DNA of 30,232 nucleotides from GCA-003244245 sp035997545 (GTDB lineage Bacteria; Actinomycetota; Actinomycetes; Mycobacteriales; Pseudonocardiaceae): the NCBI GenBank assembly GCA_035997545.1, contig DASYIL010000320.1, positions 1-30,232 on the forward strand, written 5' to 3'. This document shows positions 7,680-15,278 of the stretch, one piece after another (the stretch's first letter is position 1; every line of letters begins with the position of its first letter). The notes below the pieces were generated by a model. That model had not been told where the DNA came from and ran no database searches. It was given only the letters and a program-made list of their open reading frames with translations. Both the position numbers and the translations under genes were made by a program.

Positions 7680-9232
7680 CAGTAGGCGCCGGTGCCGCGC
7701 AGGACCGCGCCGACTGTCTTCCAGAGGATCAAGGTGTCTAGCGCGAGGGACCAGTTCTCCACGTAGCGCAGGTCCAGCCGGATCGATTCTTCCCAGGACA
7801 GGTCGCTGCGACCGCTGATCTGCCACAGCCCTGTCATCCCCGGCTTGACGAGGAGTTTGCGCTGCGCGTCGCGGCAGTAGCCGGCGACTTCCTCGGGCAG
7901 CGGCGGCCGCGGACCGACCAGCGACATCGACCCGATCAGCACATTGAGGAGCTGGGGCAACTCGTCGAGGGAGTACTTGCGTAGGAACGCGCCGACTCGG
8001 GTCACCCGCGGGTCTTGGCGCAGCTTGAAGAGTGGACCGCAGCCCTGATCGCCATCCGCGAGTTCGGACCGGCGCTGATCGGCGTTCACCACCATGGACC
8101 GGAACTTGATCATTGCAAAGAGCTTGCCGTGCTGGCCGACTCGGGACTGACGGTAGAAGACCGGCCCGCCGTCGCTGCGCACCGCGATCGCCAGAGCGAT
8201 CATCACCGGTGCGATCAGCAGCAGTAGCAGGGCGGCCGCCAACCGGTCACCCACCGCCTTGATCACCCGTGGAACCCCGGTGAACGCGGGCTCGGTGAGC
8301 CGCAGCAGGGGCAGGCCGTCCACGGCGGCGACGTGCAGCCGGGGACCGGCGATCTCCATGAGGCCGGGATCGACGACCAGTTCGGCGCCGGTGTTCTCGA
8401 GGTCCCAGGCCAGATGGTGTAGCCGCTGGGAGCTCCAACCTGGTGTCTGGGCGACCGAGACCACGCGGTATCGGCCGCTTCCTGCGACCTTCGCCACCGA
8501 GTCCAGGTCACCGACGACAGGCACGTCCAGGATGCTGCGTCCGCCGTCGGTGCTGGCGCCCGACGGTGTGCAGGCGGCCGTCACCACCCACCCGTGGTGG
8601 GTGGCCCGCCTGGTTCGCGCGATGAGCTTGGCCACCGCGTCCTCGGTGCCCACCGCGAGGACCTCGTGCATGCAGCAGGCACTGCTGCGACGACACCGGT
8701 GCAACACCTTGCGCAGAACTAGACGACCGACCGCCGCCAAGAAGAACGCCACCGGGATGACACCGAATACGTATGGCCGCACCTCGGGCAACTTCAACGC
8801 AAGGCCGACCAGCCCGACTACGACCGCGACGGTGACGAGAGCCCGCAGCAGCCGGTTGAACTCCTCGGAGCCTTGCCCCAGCACCGACGGATCCCAGGAC
8901 CGCGTGAGAACGAGGGCGACGACGGTCAGCGCTATCAGGGCCAGGCCGACCACCTCCCTGAGGTGGTAATTCCCGGGCGTATCGCCCCACCACGTGTGCA
9001 GCGCGAGTGACACAACAATCACCGCTAGGTCCGTGAAGGCCACCACTTGGGCATGCCGGATCTCCCAGCGTGGCCGCGCGACCGCCGTGCGCACTAGCCG
9101 GGTGGCACCAAGGTCGGCGTCGAGCTGCTGTGGCGGGGACCCCACCGGGCCCGCCGCTGCGGGCGGCTGCGTATCTCGGGTCGACCCCACGAGCTCGACG
9201 TTCGCGCTCCGGCCGTTATGCTCAAAGCCCAT
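7679..9232 (-). CDS. Polyprenyl-phosphate hexose-1-phosphate transferase (initiating sugar transferase), operon A
   Basis: This 517-residue membrane protein is the first gene of operon A. It has four or so hydrophobic segments in residues 50-180, a soluble middle domain (about 190-310), a further membrane helix near 328-350, and a C-terminal bacterial sugar transferase domain. That domain shows FYRQSRVGQHGKLF, MIKFRSM, the LDELPQLLNVL block, SLVGPRPPLP and KPGMTGLWQISGRS, all typical of the WbaP/CpsE/WcaJ group. The enzyme transfers a sugar-1-phosphate from a nucleotide sugar to undecaprenyl (or decaprenyl) phosphate and so starts a repeat unit. No strong Shine-Dalgarno is seen before ATG 9232; the 200-bp region upstream is shared with the divergent small gene and should hold the operon promoter. 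Confidence 0.92.
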   Translation of the reverse strand: MGFEHNGRSANVELVGSTRDTQPPAAAGPVGSPPQQLDADLGATRLVRTAVARPRWEIRHAQVVAFTDLAVIVVSLALHTWWGDTPGNYHLREVVGLALIALTVVALVLTRSWDPSVLGQGSEEFNRLLRALVTVAVVVGLVGLALKLPEVRPYVFGVIPVAFFLAAVGRLVLRKVLHRCRRSSACCMHEVLAVGTEDAVAKLIARTRRATHHGWVVTAACTPSGASTDGGRSILDVPVVGDLDSVAKVAGSGRYRVVSVAQTPGWSSQRLHHLAWDLENTGAELVVDPGLMEIAGPRLHVAAVDGLPLLRLTEPAFTGVPRVIKAVGDRLAAALLLLLIAPVMIALAIAVRSDGGPVFYRQSRVGQHGKLFAMIKFRSMVVNADQRRSELADGDQGCGPLFKLRQDPRVTRVGAFLRKYSLDELPQLLNVLIGSMSLVGPRPPLPEEVAGYCRDAQRKLLVKPGMTGLWQISGRSDLSWEESIRLDLRYVENWSLALDTLILWKTVGAVLRGTGAY

Positions 9233-9249
9233 GACTCATCGCCCATATT

Positions 9250-9269
9250 CGGTCAGCGGTGAGTGACCG
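9250..9269. promoter_or_regulatory. Inverted repeat in the divergent region upstream of operon A
   Basis: CGGTCA (9250-9255) and TGACCG (9264-9269) form a perfect 6-bp inverted repeat with an 8-bp spacer. It lies 18-37 bp upstream of the operon A start codon, inside the 203-bp stretch between the divergent operon A (9232) and the small membrane gene (9436). The position suits an operator or a hairpin in the 5' leader. No convincing -35/-10 pair could be fixed in this stretch. Confidence 0.35.
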
Positions 9270-9435
9270 TGAGCGGCGCCCTCAAGCCATTTCGGCCATC
9301 ACTCTTTCGGGTGGATTTACCAGGAAGTCGTCTTTGACCGCGCGAACGTTACGTCAGTTCTGGCTGAAGCTCGTGCACGGCTCACTAGATCGGGCTATCG
9401 TCGGTTTCCCGGTTGCCGACCCTAAGTAATTGGAG

Positions 9436-9666
9436 ATGACCACGACTGCTGTGATCGGGCTCGGGATCCTCACCTGGGCCGTGCTGGCGATCCTGGTCGC
9501 GCTCTTCGTGGCACGGATGATCAGGTTGAGGGACCGCCAGCGTCCAGACTGCCCTGAGTCGGGGGCACCGACCCAGGGTATGTCGACGCAGGGCACGTCG
9601 GCCGGGGATGCGGAGGCGAGCCGCACCCCATCCAGGTGGCGTCTACGTCTACGCAACAAGATCTGA
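9436..9666 (+). CDS. Small single-pass membrane protein
   Basis: This 76-residue protein is read from ATG 9436; a TTG at 9430 would add two residues. GGAG lies directly against the ATG, too close for normal use, so the start is uncertain; GTG 9451 has the same GGAG 15 bases upstream. Residues 4-28 (VIGLGILTWAVLAILVALFV) form one strong transmembrane helix, followed by a positive cluster (RMIRLRDRQR) that predicts the C-terminus is cytoplasmic, then a polar Gly/Ser/Thr-rich tail ending in RWRLRLRNK. I do not recognise the family. It sits between two glycan operons and is divergent from operon A, so it may be an accessory or regulatory membrane peptide of the locus. Confidence 0.55.
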   Translation: MTTTAVIGLGILTWAVLAILVALFVARMIRLRDRQRPDCPESGAPTQGMSTQGTSAGDAEASRTPSRWRLRLRNKI

Positions 9667-9682
9667 GGCTGGGCAACCTCAG
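9663..9682. terminator. Short bidirectional hairpin at a convergent junction
   Basis: CTGAGG (9663-9668) pairs with CCTCAG (9677-9682) around an 8-base loop. The hairpin overlaps both stop codons of the converging genes: TGA at 9664-9666 on the plus strand and the PQQ dehydrogenase stop at 9679-9681 on the minus strand. There is no U-tract, which is common for actinomycete terminators. The stem is short, so its strength is uncertain. Confidence 0.4.
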
Positions 9683-10896
9683 GTCCCGGCCGGTGCGATC
9701 CTGAGCACCTTGTCGTCGTCGCCATTGCTGGTCGTGACGTACAGCGCGCCGTCGGGCCCTGAGCGCACCGCCCGCAGCCGGCCGTAGCTGCCGTTCAGCT
9801 GCGGGAGCTGCCCGACCTCGGTCACCTTCCCGTCGGAGCCCACTCGCATGAGCAGCAGCTTGGACCCGCTCAGTGCGGCGATTGCGAGCAGGCCCTGCAT
9901 GCCGCCCCACTGGTCGCCCGCGATGAACGCGGTCCCGCAGATCGCCTGGGTGTTGCCGCCTGAGCTCCACACCGCCGGGACTGCGTCCGGGAAGCGCTGC
10001 AGATCGGTCATCGGCACGCTTTCGTCGTAGCTGTTCTGGGTACCGCCACGGGAGGGGTCCCAGCCGTAGTTGGCGCCCGCGCGCAGGATGTTGATCTCGT
10101 CGTCGACGGTGGGGCCATGCTCGGAGACGAAGATCCGATCGGTGCCCGGCTGCACTGCTACGCCCTGCACGTTGCGGTTGCCGTAGGTGAATACGAGCCG
10201 TTCCGCGGCGTTCGGGGAACCGACGAACGGGTTGCCGGGCGCAGGACCACCGGTGCGGAGATCGATCCGGAGCACCTTGCCGCCGAGCTGGGTGCGGTCC
10301 TGGGACACTGCGGCCCTCGCCGAGTCACCGGTGCCGACGTAGAGGTAGCCGTCCGGGCCCATGGTGGGGCGGCACCCGGAGTGCCTACCGGAGGGGTTCA
10401 GGTTGAGGCCGGCGACCAGCGGGTTGGCCACCCGGCGGGCCCGCGCGTCGTCAGACGACAGTTCCCAGGTGACCAGCCTGACGTCCACCGGGCGGCCGCC
10501 CTCCCGATGGGCCTGGCAGGTGGTGAACCGGCGAGTCTGCGCGAAGTCGGGATGCACCACCAGTCCCATCAAGCCGCCCTCCCCGGCGACGTAGACATCA
10601 CCGAGGTCGGCGGCGACCTCGGTGACCCGCGCGCCGGGCCTGGTGGACGACAGCAGCCGGATCCGCGCTGGTCGCTCTGTGATCAACGCCGAGCCGCCGG
10701 GGAGGAATCCGATGTCCCACACGTGCTCCAGCCCCGCAGCCACCACGTCGACCCGGATCTCGGGTGTCGCCGGGGCGCGCAGTGGTGCCGTGGAGCTGCC
10801 GGTGGGGACACCGGTGTCGATGGGGGTGCCCGGGCCGCCGATCGAGCACCCGGAGACGAGCCCAAGCAGGACCAGCAACACCAGCGACCGTGGCAT
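9679..10896 (-). CDS. Lipoprotein PQQ-type sugar dehydrogenase (glucose/sorbosone dehydrogenase family)
   Basis: From ATG 10896 this is a 405-residue protein. The start is chosen because GGGAG stands 9 bases upstream and the N-terminus then becomes a proper lipoprotein signal: MPRSLVLLVLLGLVSGC with the lipobox LVSGC, giving Cys17 as the lipidated residue. A longer frame from 10965 lacks these features. The mature part is a GSDH-type beta-propeller with segments such as LPGGSALITERPARI near the start, MGPDGYLYVGTGD in the middle and SEHGP.DDEINIL followed by GANYGW later. Family members oxidise sugars with PQQ in the periplasm or on the cell surface, although many actinomycete homologues have no proven cofactor. 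The gene lies 77 bp after the LuxR regulator gene and is probably the end of operon B or separately transcribed. Confidence 0.87.
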   Translation of the reverse strand: MPRSLVLLVLLGLVSGCSIGGPGTPIDTGVPTGSSTAPLRAPATPEIRVDVVAAGLEHVWDIGFLPGGSALITERPARIRLLSSTRPGARVTEVAADLGDVYVAGEGGLMGLVVHPDFAQTRRFTTCQAHREGGRPVDVRLVTWELSSDDARARRVANPLVAGLNLNPSGRHSGCRPTMGPDGYLYVGTGDSARAAVSQDRTQLGGKVLRIDLRTGGPAPGNPFVGSPNAAERLVFTYGNRNVQGVAVQPGTDRIFVSEHGPTVDDEINILRAGANYGWDPSRGGTQNSYDESVPMTDLQRFPDAVPAVWSSGGNTQAICGTAFIAGDQWGGMQGLLAIAALSGSKLLLMRVGSDGKVTEVGQLPQLNGSYGRLRAVRSGPDGALYVTTSNGDDDKVLRIAPAGT

Positions 10897-10973
10897 TGCG
10901 CGATGCTCCCGGTTCACGGGTGGGTCGGCGGTGAAGTCATCTGGCCCGGTCAGGCCGAGTCTCATCTGGCCCT

Positions 10974-11645
10974 TCAGGCTGGGTCGTCGACCGGCTGAAG
11001 ACCCGCGGCGCGAGCAACGCTGACCGCCTCAAGACGGCTGCGCACCCCCAGCTTGGTGAGGATGCTGCGGACGTGAGTCCGGACGGTGCTGGGGGACACC
11101 ACGGACTCGGTGGCGATCTGGCTCACCGGCTTGCCATCCACCATGCGCAGCAGGACCTCGCGCTCCCGGTGGCTGAGCACGTCGAGCCGCGCGCTGTAGT
11201 CGCGGGCGCGACGCACGTCGTTGCGCAGTTCGCGCAACACCACGCCCAGCTGCCGGGGTGGGTAGTAGGCGTGACCGAGCGGTACGGCGCGCAGGACCTT
11301 CAGGAGGTGATCCAACGAGCTCTTCTTGGGCACCCAGGCGGCGGCGCCGGCCCGGGCCGCTGCGACGGCGTGGGCGCTGTCGTCGCTGCTGGTCAGGATG
11401 ACCAGGTGTGCCACCGGCCAGGCGGCGCTGAGCTTGCGCACCATCCCACCGGTCGCGACCGCCGCGGGCCCGATCTCGGTGGTGATCACGTCGGGACGCA
11501 GCGTGCGGACGATATCCGTCAGGCGCGGATCGTCGGGCGTGCAGCTACCGACCACCCACAAATCGTCGGCGGTCGACAACTGGACGGCCAGGGCATCGGT
11601 CAGCATCGCGTGACTGTCGACGAGGAGAACTCGCAAGAACGTCAC
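10974..11645 (-). CDS. NarL/LuxR-type response regulator with atypical receiver
   Basis: This 223-residue regulator is read from GTG 11645; the longer upstream frame does not look coding and the length now fits the NarL family. The receiver domain spans about 4-120 and starts LRVLLVDSH, where the usual acidic pair is D10-S11. The phospho-acceptor position is Glu57 (PDVITTEI, where the family has PDVVLMDI). The switch Thr85 and Lys107 are kept. The C-terminal HTH (about 155-215; LSHREREVLLRMVDGKPVSQIA, then VSPSTVRTHVRSILTKLGV) is intact, so DNA binding is expected. Glu in place of Asp often gives a regulator that does not need phosphorylation. No histidine kinase gene is adjacent. The position within the glycan locus suggests control of that locus. 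Confidence 0.88.
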   Translation of the reverse strand: MTFLRVLLVDSHAMLTDALAVQLSTADDLWVVGSCTPDDPRLTDIVRTLRPDVITTEIGPAAVATGGMVRKLSAAWPVAHLVILTSSDDSAHAVAAARAGAAAWVPKKSSLDHLLKVLRAVPLGHAYYPPRQLGVVLRELRNDVRRARDYSARLDVLSHREREVLLRMVDGKPVSQIATESVVSPSTVRTHVRSILTKLGVRSRLEAVSVARAAGLQPVDDPA

Positions 11646-11716
11646 GGGTGCAACTGTGCCCGGCGGTATCTCCGGGCGGCAACACCCGATCTCAGTAATG
11701 TGATCTGGTAAGGCTC

Positions 11717-13072
11717 TCAATCCGATGCCCCCGCCGCCGCCGATGCCCTCGCTGACGCCGATGCTCCCGTCGGCGCCAGTGTCACCGGGTTGGCAAGTCC
11801 TGGCTGCCGGGCCTCGATCAGGCGGCGGGCCGGACTGGTCCACCTCCCGGTGGACTTCAGCCAGGCCAGCGGCAATACATACAGTGAGATCGCGGCGTCG
11901 AGCACCCGAAGGAACGGGAAGAATAACCACAGGGCGAGAAAGCGCACCCGGCGCTCGATCAGCGCGACGATGCACGTCAGCACGAGGTCGGCACCGACCA
12001 CGCCGATCAGCAGTACCTGCAGGCTCATGTGCGCGGTGACCGCGTCATAGACCGGTGCCATCCCAGGCCACGTCAACGCCGCGGAGTACACCGCCGGCAC
12101 CGCAAGTATGACCACCAGGAACGGCAGCAGTACGAAGAACAGGCTGCTGGTCAGCAGCTCGAGGAGCAGCAGCGTGAGCATGGCGGTGAACAGGCTGAGC
12201 CGTGGCGGGTGCCGTCGCACCGTCTGCCACAGTCCCAGTACCCAGCGTTTGGTCTGCCGGACGTAGTCGCGAAGGTTGTCGGGATCTTGGGTCACCGCGA
12301 CGGCGCCCAGCGTGAACGCCACCTTGCCCAGCCGCTGCTGGTAGACCTCGAAGGTCATGTTGAAGTCCTCGATGACCAGGCCAGGCGGGTTCATCTCAAT
12401 TCGAGGCAGCACCGCCGTGCGGTACATGCTGGCGAAACCGGGCACGATGTGCGTGGCGTTGGTGTACCGCCAGGTTTGGCCGAACTTCAGCAGCCGCTGG
12501 GTGATCGCGTAAATGCGCTGCCGGTGGCACACCAGCGCCTTGCCGATCAGGGACAGGCCGCGTTCATGCCAGTGGGTCCGGACCGCGCCGGCCACCGCGA
12601 CCACCGAGGGATCGTTGAAGTAGGGTAGGGCGGCGTCGAAGTAGCCCGGGTCAATGGCCGTATCGGCATCCAACAGCAGCACGATGGGGAACCGTTCGAC
12701 CAGCCCGAAACGGTCGATCGCCTCCTCCAGGGCACCGGCCTTGCCGACATTGGTGCGCGTCTCGATGACGTTGACCCCGGCCCGGCGGGCCAGCTCGGCC
12801 GTCAGGTCGGTGGAGCCGTCGGAGACGACGTGGATGTTCTCGCGCGGGACCAGGGCAGCGATCGCCGCAATGCTGCTCTCGATGACCATTTCCTCATTGT
12901 GCGCCGGGATGAGTACGGCCACGTCCTGCACGGTCATCGAGAGACTGGCACCGCGAGAGCTGCGGCTGGGGTCTTTCGTCCATTTCTCCTCGATCAGCCG
13001 CCCTAGGCCAATAGTGGCCCACAGCGCGAAGTTCGCGCCGAAGACGAGGATCGCCACCGACCACCAGGACAT
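11717..13072 (-). CDS. Membrane-embedded GT2 polysaccharide synthase (PgaC/IcaA/HAS-like)
   Basis: This 451-residue protein starts at ATG 13072, sharing one base with the GH18 stop (TGATG). It has an N-terminal helix (about 4-24) and a GT2 catalytic domain (50-280) with D85 in VSDGSTD, D135-A-D137, the acid pair E235-D236 and Q273-x-x-R276-W277. Four or so membrane segments follow between 295 and 405. This DxD/ED/QxxRW arrangement with flanking helices is that of processive synthases such as poly-N-acetylglucosamine, hyaluronan and cellulose synthases. It would polymerise a nucleotide sugar at the membrane and may thread the chain outward. The C-terminal 45 residues are Ala/Ser-rich and poorly conserved. 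The close coupling to a membrane-anchored GH18 hydrolase supports a synthase-dependent pathway. Which sugar is used cannot be read from the sequence. Confidence 0.9.
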   Translation of the reverse strand: MSWWSVAILVFGANFALWATIGLGRLIEEKWTKDPSRSSRGASLSMTVQDVAVLIPAHNEEMVIESSIAAIAALVPRENIHVVSDGSTDLTAELARRAGVNVIETRTNVGKAGALEEAIDRFGLVERFPIVLLLDADTAIDPGYFDAALPYFNDPSVVAVAGAVRTHWHERGLSLIGKALVCHRQRIYAITQRLLKFGQTWRYTNATHIVPGFASMYRTAVLPRIEMNPPGLVIEDFNMTFEVYQQRLGKVAFTLGAVAVTQDPDNLRDYVRQTKRWVLGLWQTVRRHPPRLSLFTAMLTLLLLELLTSSLFFVLLPFLVVILAVPAVYSAALTWPGMAPVYDAVTAHMSLQVLLIGVVGADLVLTCIVALIERRVRFLALWLFFPFLRVLDAAISLYVLPLAWLKSTGRWTSPARRLIEARQPGLANPVTLAPTGASASARASAAAGASD

Positions 13073-14292
13073 CAGCGGGGCGCCTTGTCAGTACCGGGAG
13101 TCTGCGTTGTCTCCACGGGCAGGATTTGGTGCAGCTGCGCCCAGGTTCGGTCGTCCTCCCCGCCGATCATCCACAGGTAGACGCCGCGGATCCCGGCGGT
13201 TTTCGCCGTTTCGAGTTTGGCCGTGGTGCTCTCGGCGTTCTCGAACCAGACCTCATGCGCCCGGCCTTGGGCGTCGGTGTACTTAAACGACGGCGACTGG
13301 CTGAGCCGGTCGTACTCCAAGGTGGCGTTGAAGGCCCTAGTGCGTCCGAAACACTGCAGCCAGCTCACCGGCTCGCCCTTGCCATCCACCCAGTCGAAGC
13401 CGGAGACCGGCACCCCCAGCACGATCTTGTTGGCGGGGATCTGGGTTTTGGCGTAGTCCAGCACCTGGTGGACCCAGGTGATCGGCGCGACCGGTCCGGG
13501 GCCCGACGCGGACCAGTGGTAGTCATACGCCATTAACCGGACCTCGTCGACCGCCTGCCCGATCGCTGCGTAGTCCTGCGCGACGTTGCGCTGGTCTTCG
13601 CCAGCGTCGGAGGTCTTGGCGAACAGGGCGATCGAGAGGACCTTGTCGTGGGCGTGCAGCGCCTCACTCAGGCGGGTCGCGAAGGTGGTGAACGCCTCCC
13701 GGTCGGTGGCCCGCAGATCCTCGTAATCGATGTCGATCCCGGCGTAGCCCTCCCGCTGTACCAGCGCGACGATGTCGGTTACGTGCTGCTCCATCGCGGC
13801 GGGATCGTGCAGCATGTTCGCGACCGGTTCGTAGGCCCACCGGCCGTTGGTCACGTTCGCGATCGTCGGGACCAACGGGATCCCCGACCTGCGCAGCTGA
13901 TCCATGCCCGCCGCAGTCTCGGCCGCCCGCTCGGGCACCTGCGCGACGATCTGACCGTTGCCCGCGATCCCGTAGATCCACGGGGAGACCTCGTTGAAGC
14001 TGCCCCGATTCGCCACCACGACGTTCGGGCCCTCGGTGAGATTCCAGAACGGCAGCGAGCCCACCACGAGGGTGGACGGCGCAGGGCCCGGCATGAACAT
14101 CCGCGGACTCACGACCAGCACCGCTCCGACGACCAGCAGGATGAGGAACACCGACCCGGTCAGAGCGCCTCGCCTCCTCGACTGTTGCCCGGGGGCGGAC
14201 TCGTGTCCCGCCCTACTGTTTCCCGCCGTATTGGCGCCCGGCGATGCGCCACCGAGACGGTGTGAGCCAGTCCGCACGATGCTGGTGCTCAT
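13072..14292 (-). CDS. Membrane-anchored GH18-family glycoside hydrolase
   Basis: This 406-residue protein starts at ATG 14292, which shares a base with the epimerase stop (TGATG). Residues 1-42 are polar and basic, 43-62 form one transmembrane helix, and the rest is extracytoplasmic, giving a type II membrane protein. The GH18 domain (about 75-395) carries the catalytic strand GIDIDYEDL with D187, D189 and proton donor E191; the first Asp of the DxxDxDxE consensus is Ala184. Later family features are the MAYDYHW block and VLGVPVSGFDW. It is closest in style to YaaH-type GH18 proteins that act on GlcNAc-containing glycans. Its place directly before a GT2 synthase recalls PgaB, the hydrolase partner of PgaC, so trimming or release of a nascent polymer is the likely job (inference). 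Confidence 0.88.
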   Translation of the reverse strand: MSTSIVRTGSHRLGGASPGANTAGNSRAGHESAPGQQSRRRGALTGSVFLILLVVGAVLVVSPRMFMPGPAPSTLVVGSLPFWNLTEGPNVVVANRGSFNEVSPWIYGIAGNGQIVAQVPERAAETAAGMDQLRRSGIPLVPTIANVTNGRWAYEPVANMLHDPAAMEQHVTDIVALVQREGYAGIDIDYEDLRATDREAFTTFATRLSEALHAHDKVLSIALFAKTSDAGEDQRNVAQDYAAIGQAVDEVRLMAYDYHWSASGPGPVAPITWVHQVLDYAKTQIPANKIVLGVPVSGFDWVDGKGEPVSWLQCFGRTRAFNATLEYDRLSQSPSFKYTDAQGRAHEVWFENAESTTAKLETAKTAGIRGVYLWMIGGEDDRTWAQLHQILPVETTQTPGTDKAPR

Positions 14293-15278
14293 CAACGCAC
14301 CGCTGCTGGCGCCAGCCCAGGCACGAGCTGCTCCGCGATCACTGCCCGGAGGATGTCGTCCAACGTCCGGACCGGCCGGAAACCGATCAGCTCCCGCGCC
14401 CTGGTGCAGTCCGGGACGCGTCGCTGCAGGTCCTCGTATCCCGGGCCGATGCCCTCTGCATAGGACAGGTGGACGGTGTCGCTGGCCGAGCCGGTCAGCG
14501 CGATCACCCGCTGCGCGAGGTCGGCGATGGACACCTGCTCGGCGCTGCCGAGGTTGACGGCGGTGCCGTACGCCTCCTTGTGCTCCACGAGCGCCACTAG
14601 CGCCGGTACGACGTCGTGCACGTGGCAGAAGCAGCGCACCTGCAGGCCCGTTCCGAAGATAGTCAGCGGTTCATCGGCCAGAGCCTGGGTGACGAACCGG
14701 GGAATGACCATGCCGTAGCGCCCGGTCTGCCGGGGGCCCACCGTGTTGAACAGCCGGACGATCACCGCCCGCAGGCCGAACTCGGTGACGTAGGCGCTGG
14801 TGAGGCTCTCGTCCACCGCCTTGGCCTCGGAGTAGGACCAGCGGTGCAGCAGCGGCGAGCCGACCACTCGGTCATCGTCCTCCCGCAGCCCGATCTTGGT
14901 GTTCTTCCCGTACACCTCGCTGCTCGAGGCGATCAGGACCCGGGCTGCGTTGCGGTGCGCCGCGTCAACCACGTTCTCCGTCCCGTGGATGTTGGTGCGC
15001 AGGCTCTGCAACGTCTGATCCCGGATGACGAACGACCCGACCGCCGCGGCGAGGTGAAAGATCGTGTCCACTTGGCTGGCGAGCGCGTCGACCAGCGCCC
15101 TGTCCAGCACCGAGCCGCGCACGTATCGGAAGTGGGGGTGACCGATGGCCGGCGACAGGTTCTCCAGCCGGCCGGTAGTCAGGTCGTCGAGCACGACGAC
15201 CTGATGGCCCGCGTCCAGCAGGTGTTCGGCCAGGTGGGAGCCGATGAAGCCGGCTCCACCGGTGATCAGCGCTTTCAT
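14292..15278 (-). CDS. NAD-dependent nucleotide-sugar epimerase/decarboxylase (extended SDR)
   Basis: This 328-residue protein starts at ATG 15278 with a strong GGAGGGAA about 5 bases upstream and overlaps the GT4 stop as ATGA. The NAD motif is G7-G-A-G10-F-I-G13, and the catalytic pair is Y149-x-x-x-K153 (WSYSEAKAVDE) with SSSEVYG at 118-124. The segment LFNTVGPRQTGRYGMVIPRF is typical of the UDP-glucuronate decarboxylase / UDP-glucose 4-epimerase subgroup. With a UDP-hexose 6-dehydrogenase at the head of the same operon, conversion of UDP-glucuronate to UDP-xylose or UDP-galacturonate is a sensible possibility; a plain UDP-hexose 4-epimerase is the main alternative. Confidence 0.9.
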   Translation of the reverse strand: MKALITGGAGFIGSHLAEHLLDAGHQVVVLDDLTTGRLENLSPAIGHPHFRYVRGSVLDRALVDALASQVDTIFHLAAAVGSFVIRDQTLQSLRTNIHGTENVVDAAHRNAARVLIASSSEVYGKNTKIGLREDDDRVVGSPLLHRWSYSEAKAVDESLTSAYVTEFGLRAVIVRLFNTVGPRQTGRYGMVIPRFVTQALADEPLTIFGTGLQVRCFCHVHDVVPALVALVEHKEAYGTAVNLGSAEQVSIADLAQRVIALTGSASDTVHLSYAEGIGPGYEDLQRRVPDCTRARELIGFRPVRTLDDILRAVIAEQLVPGLAPAAVR

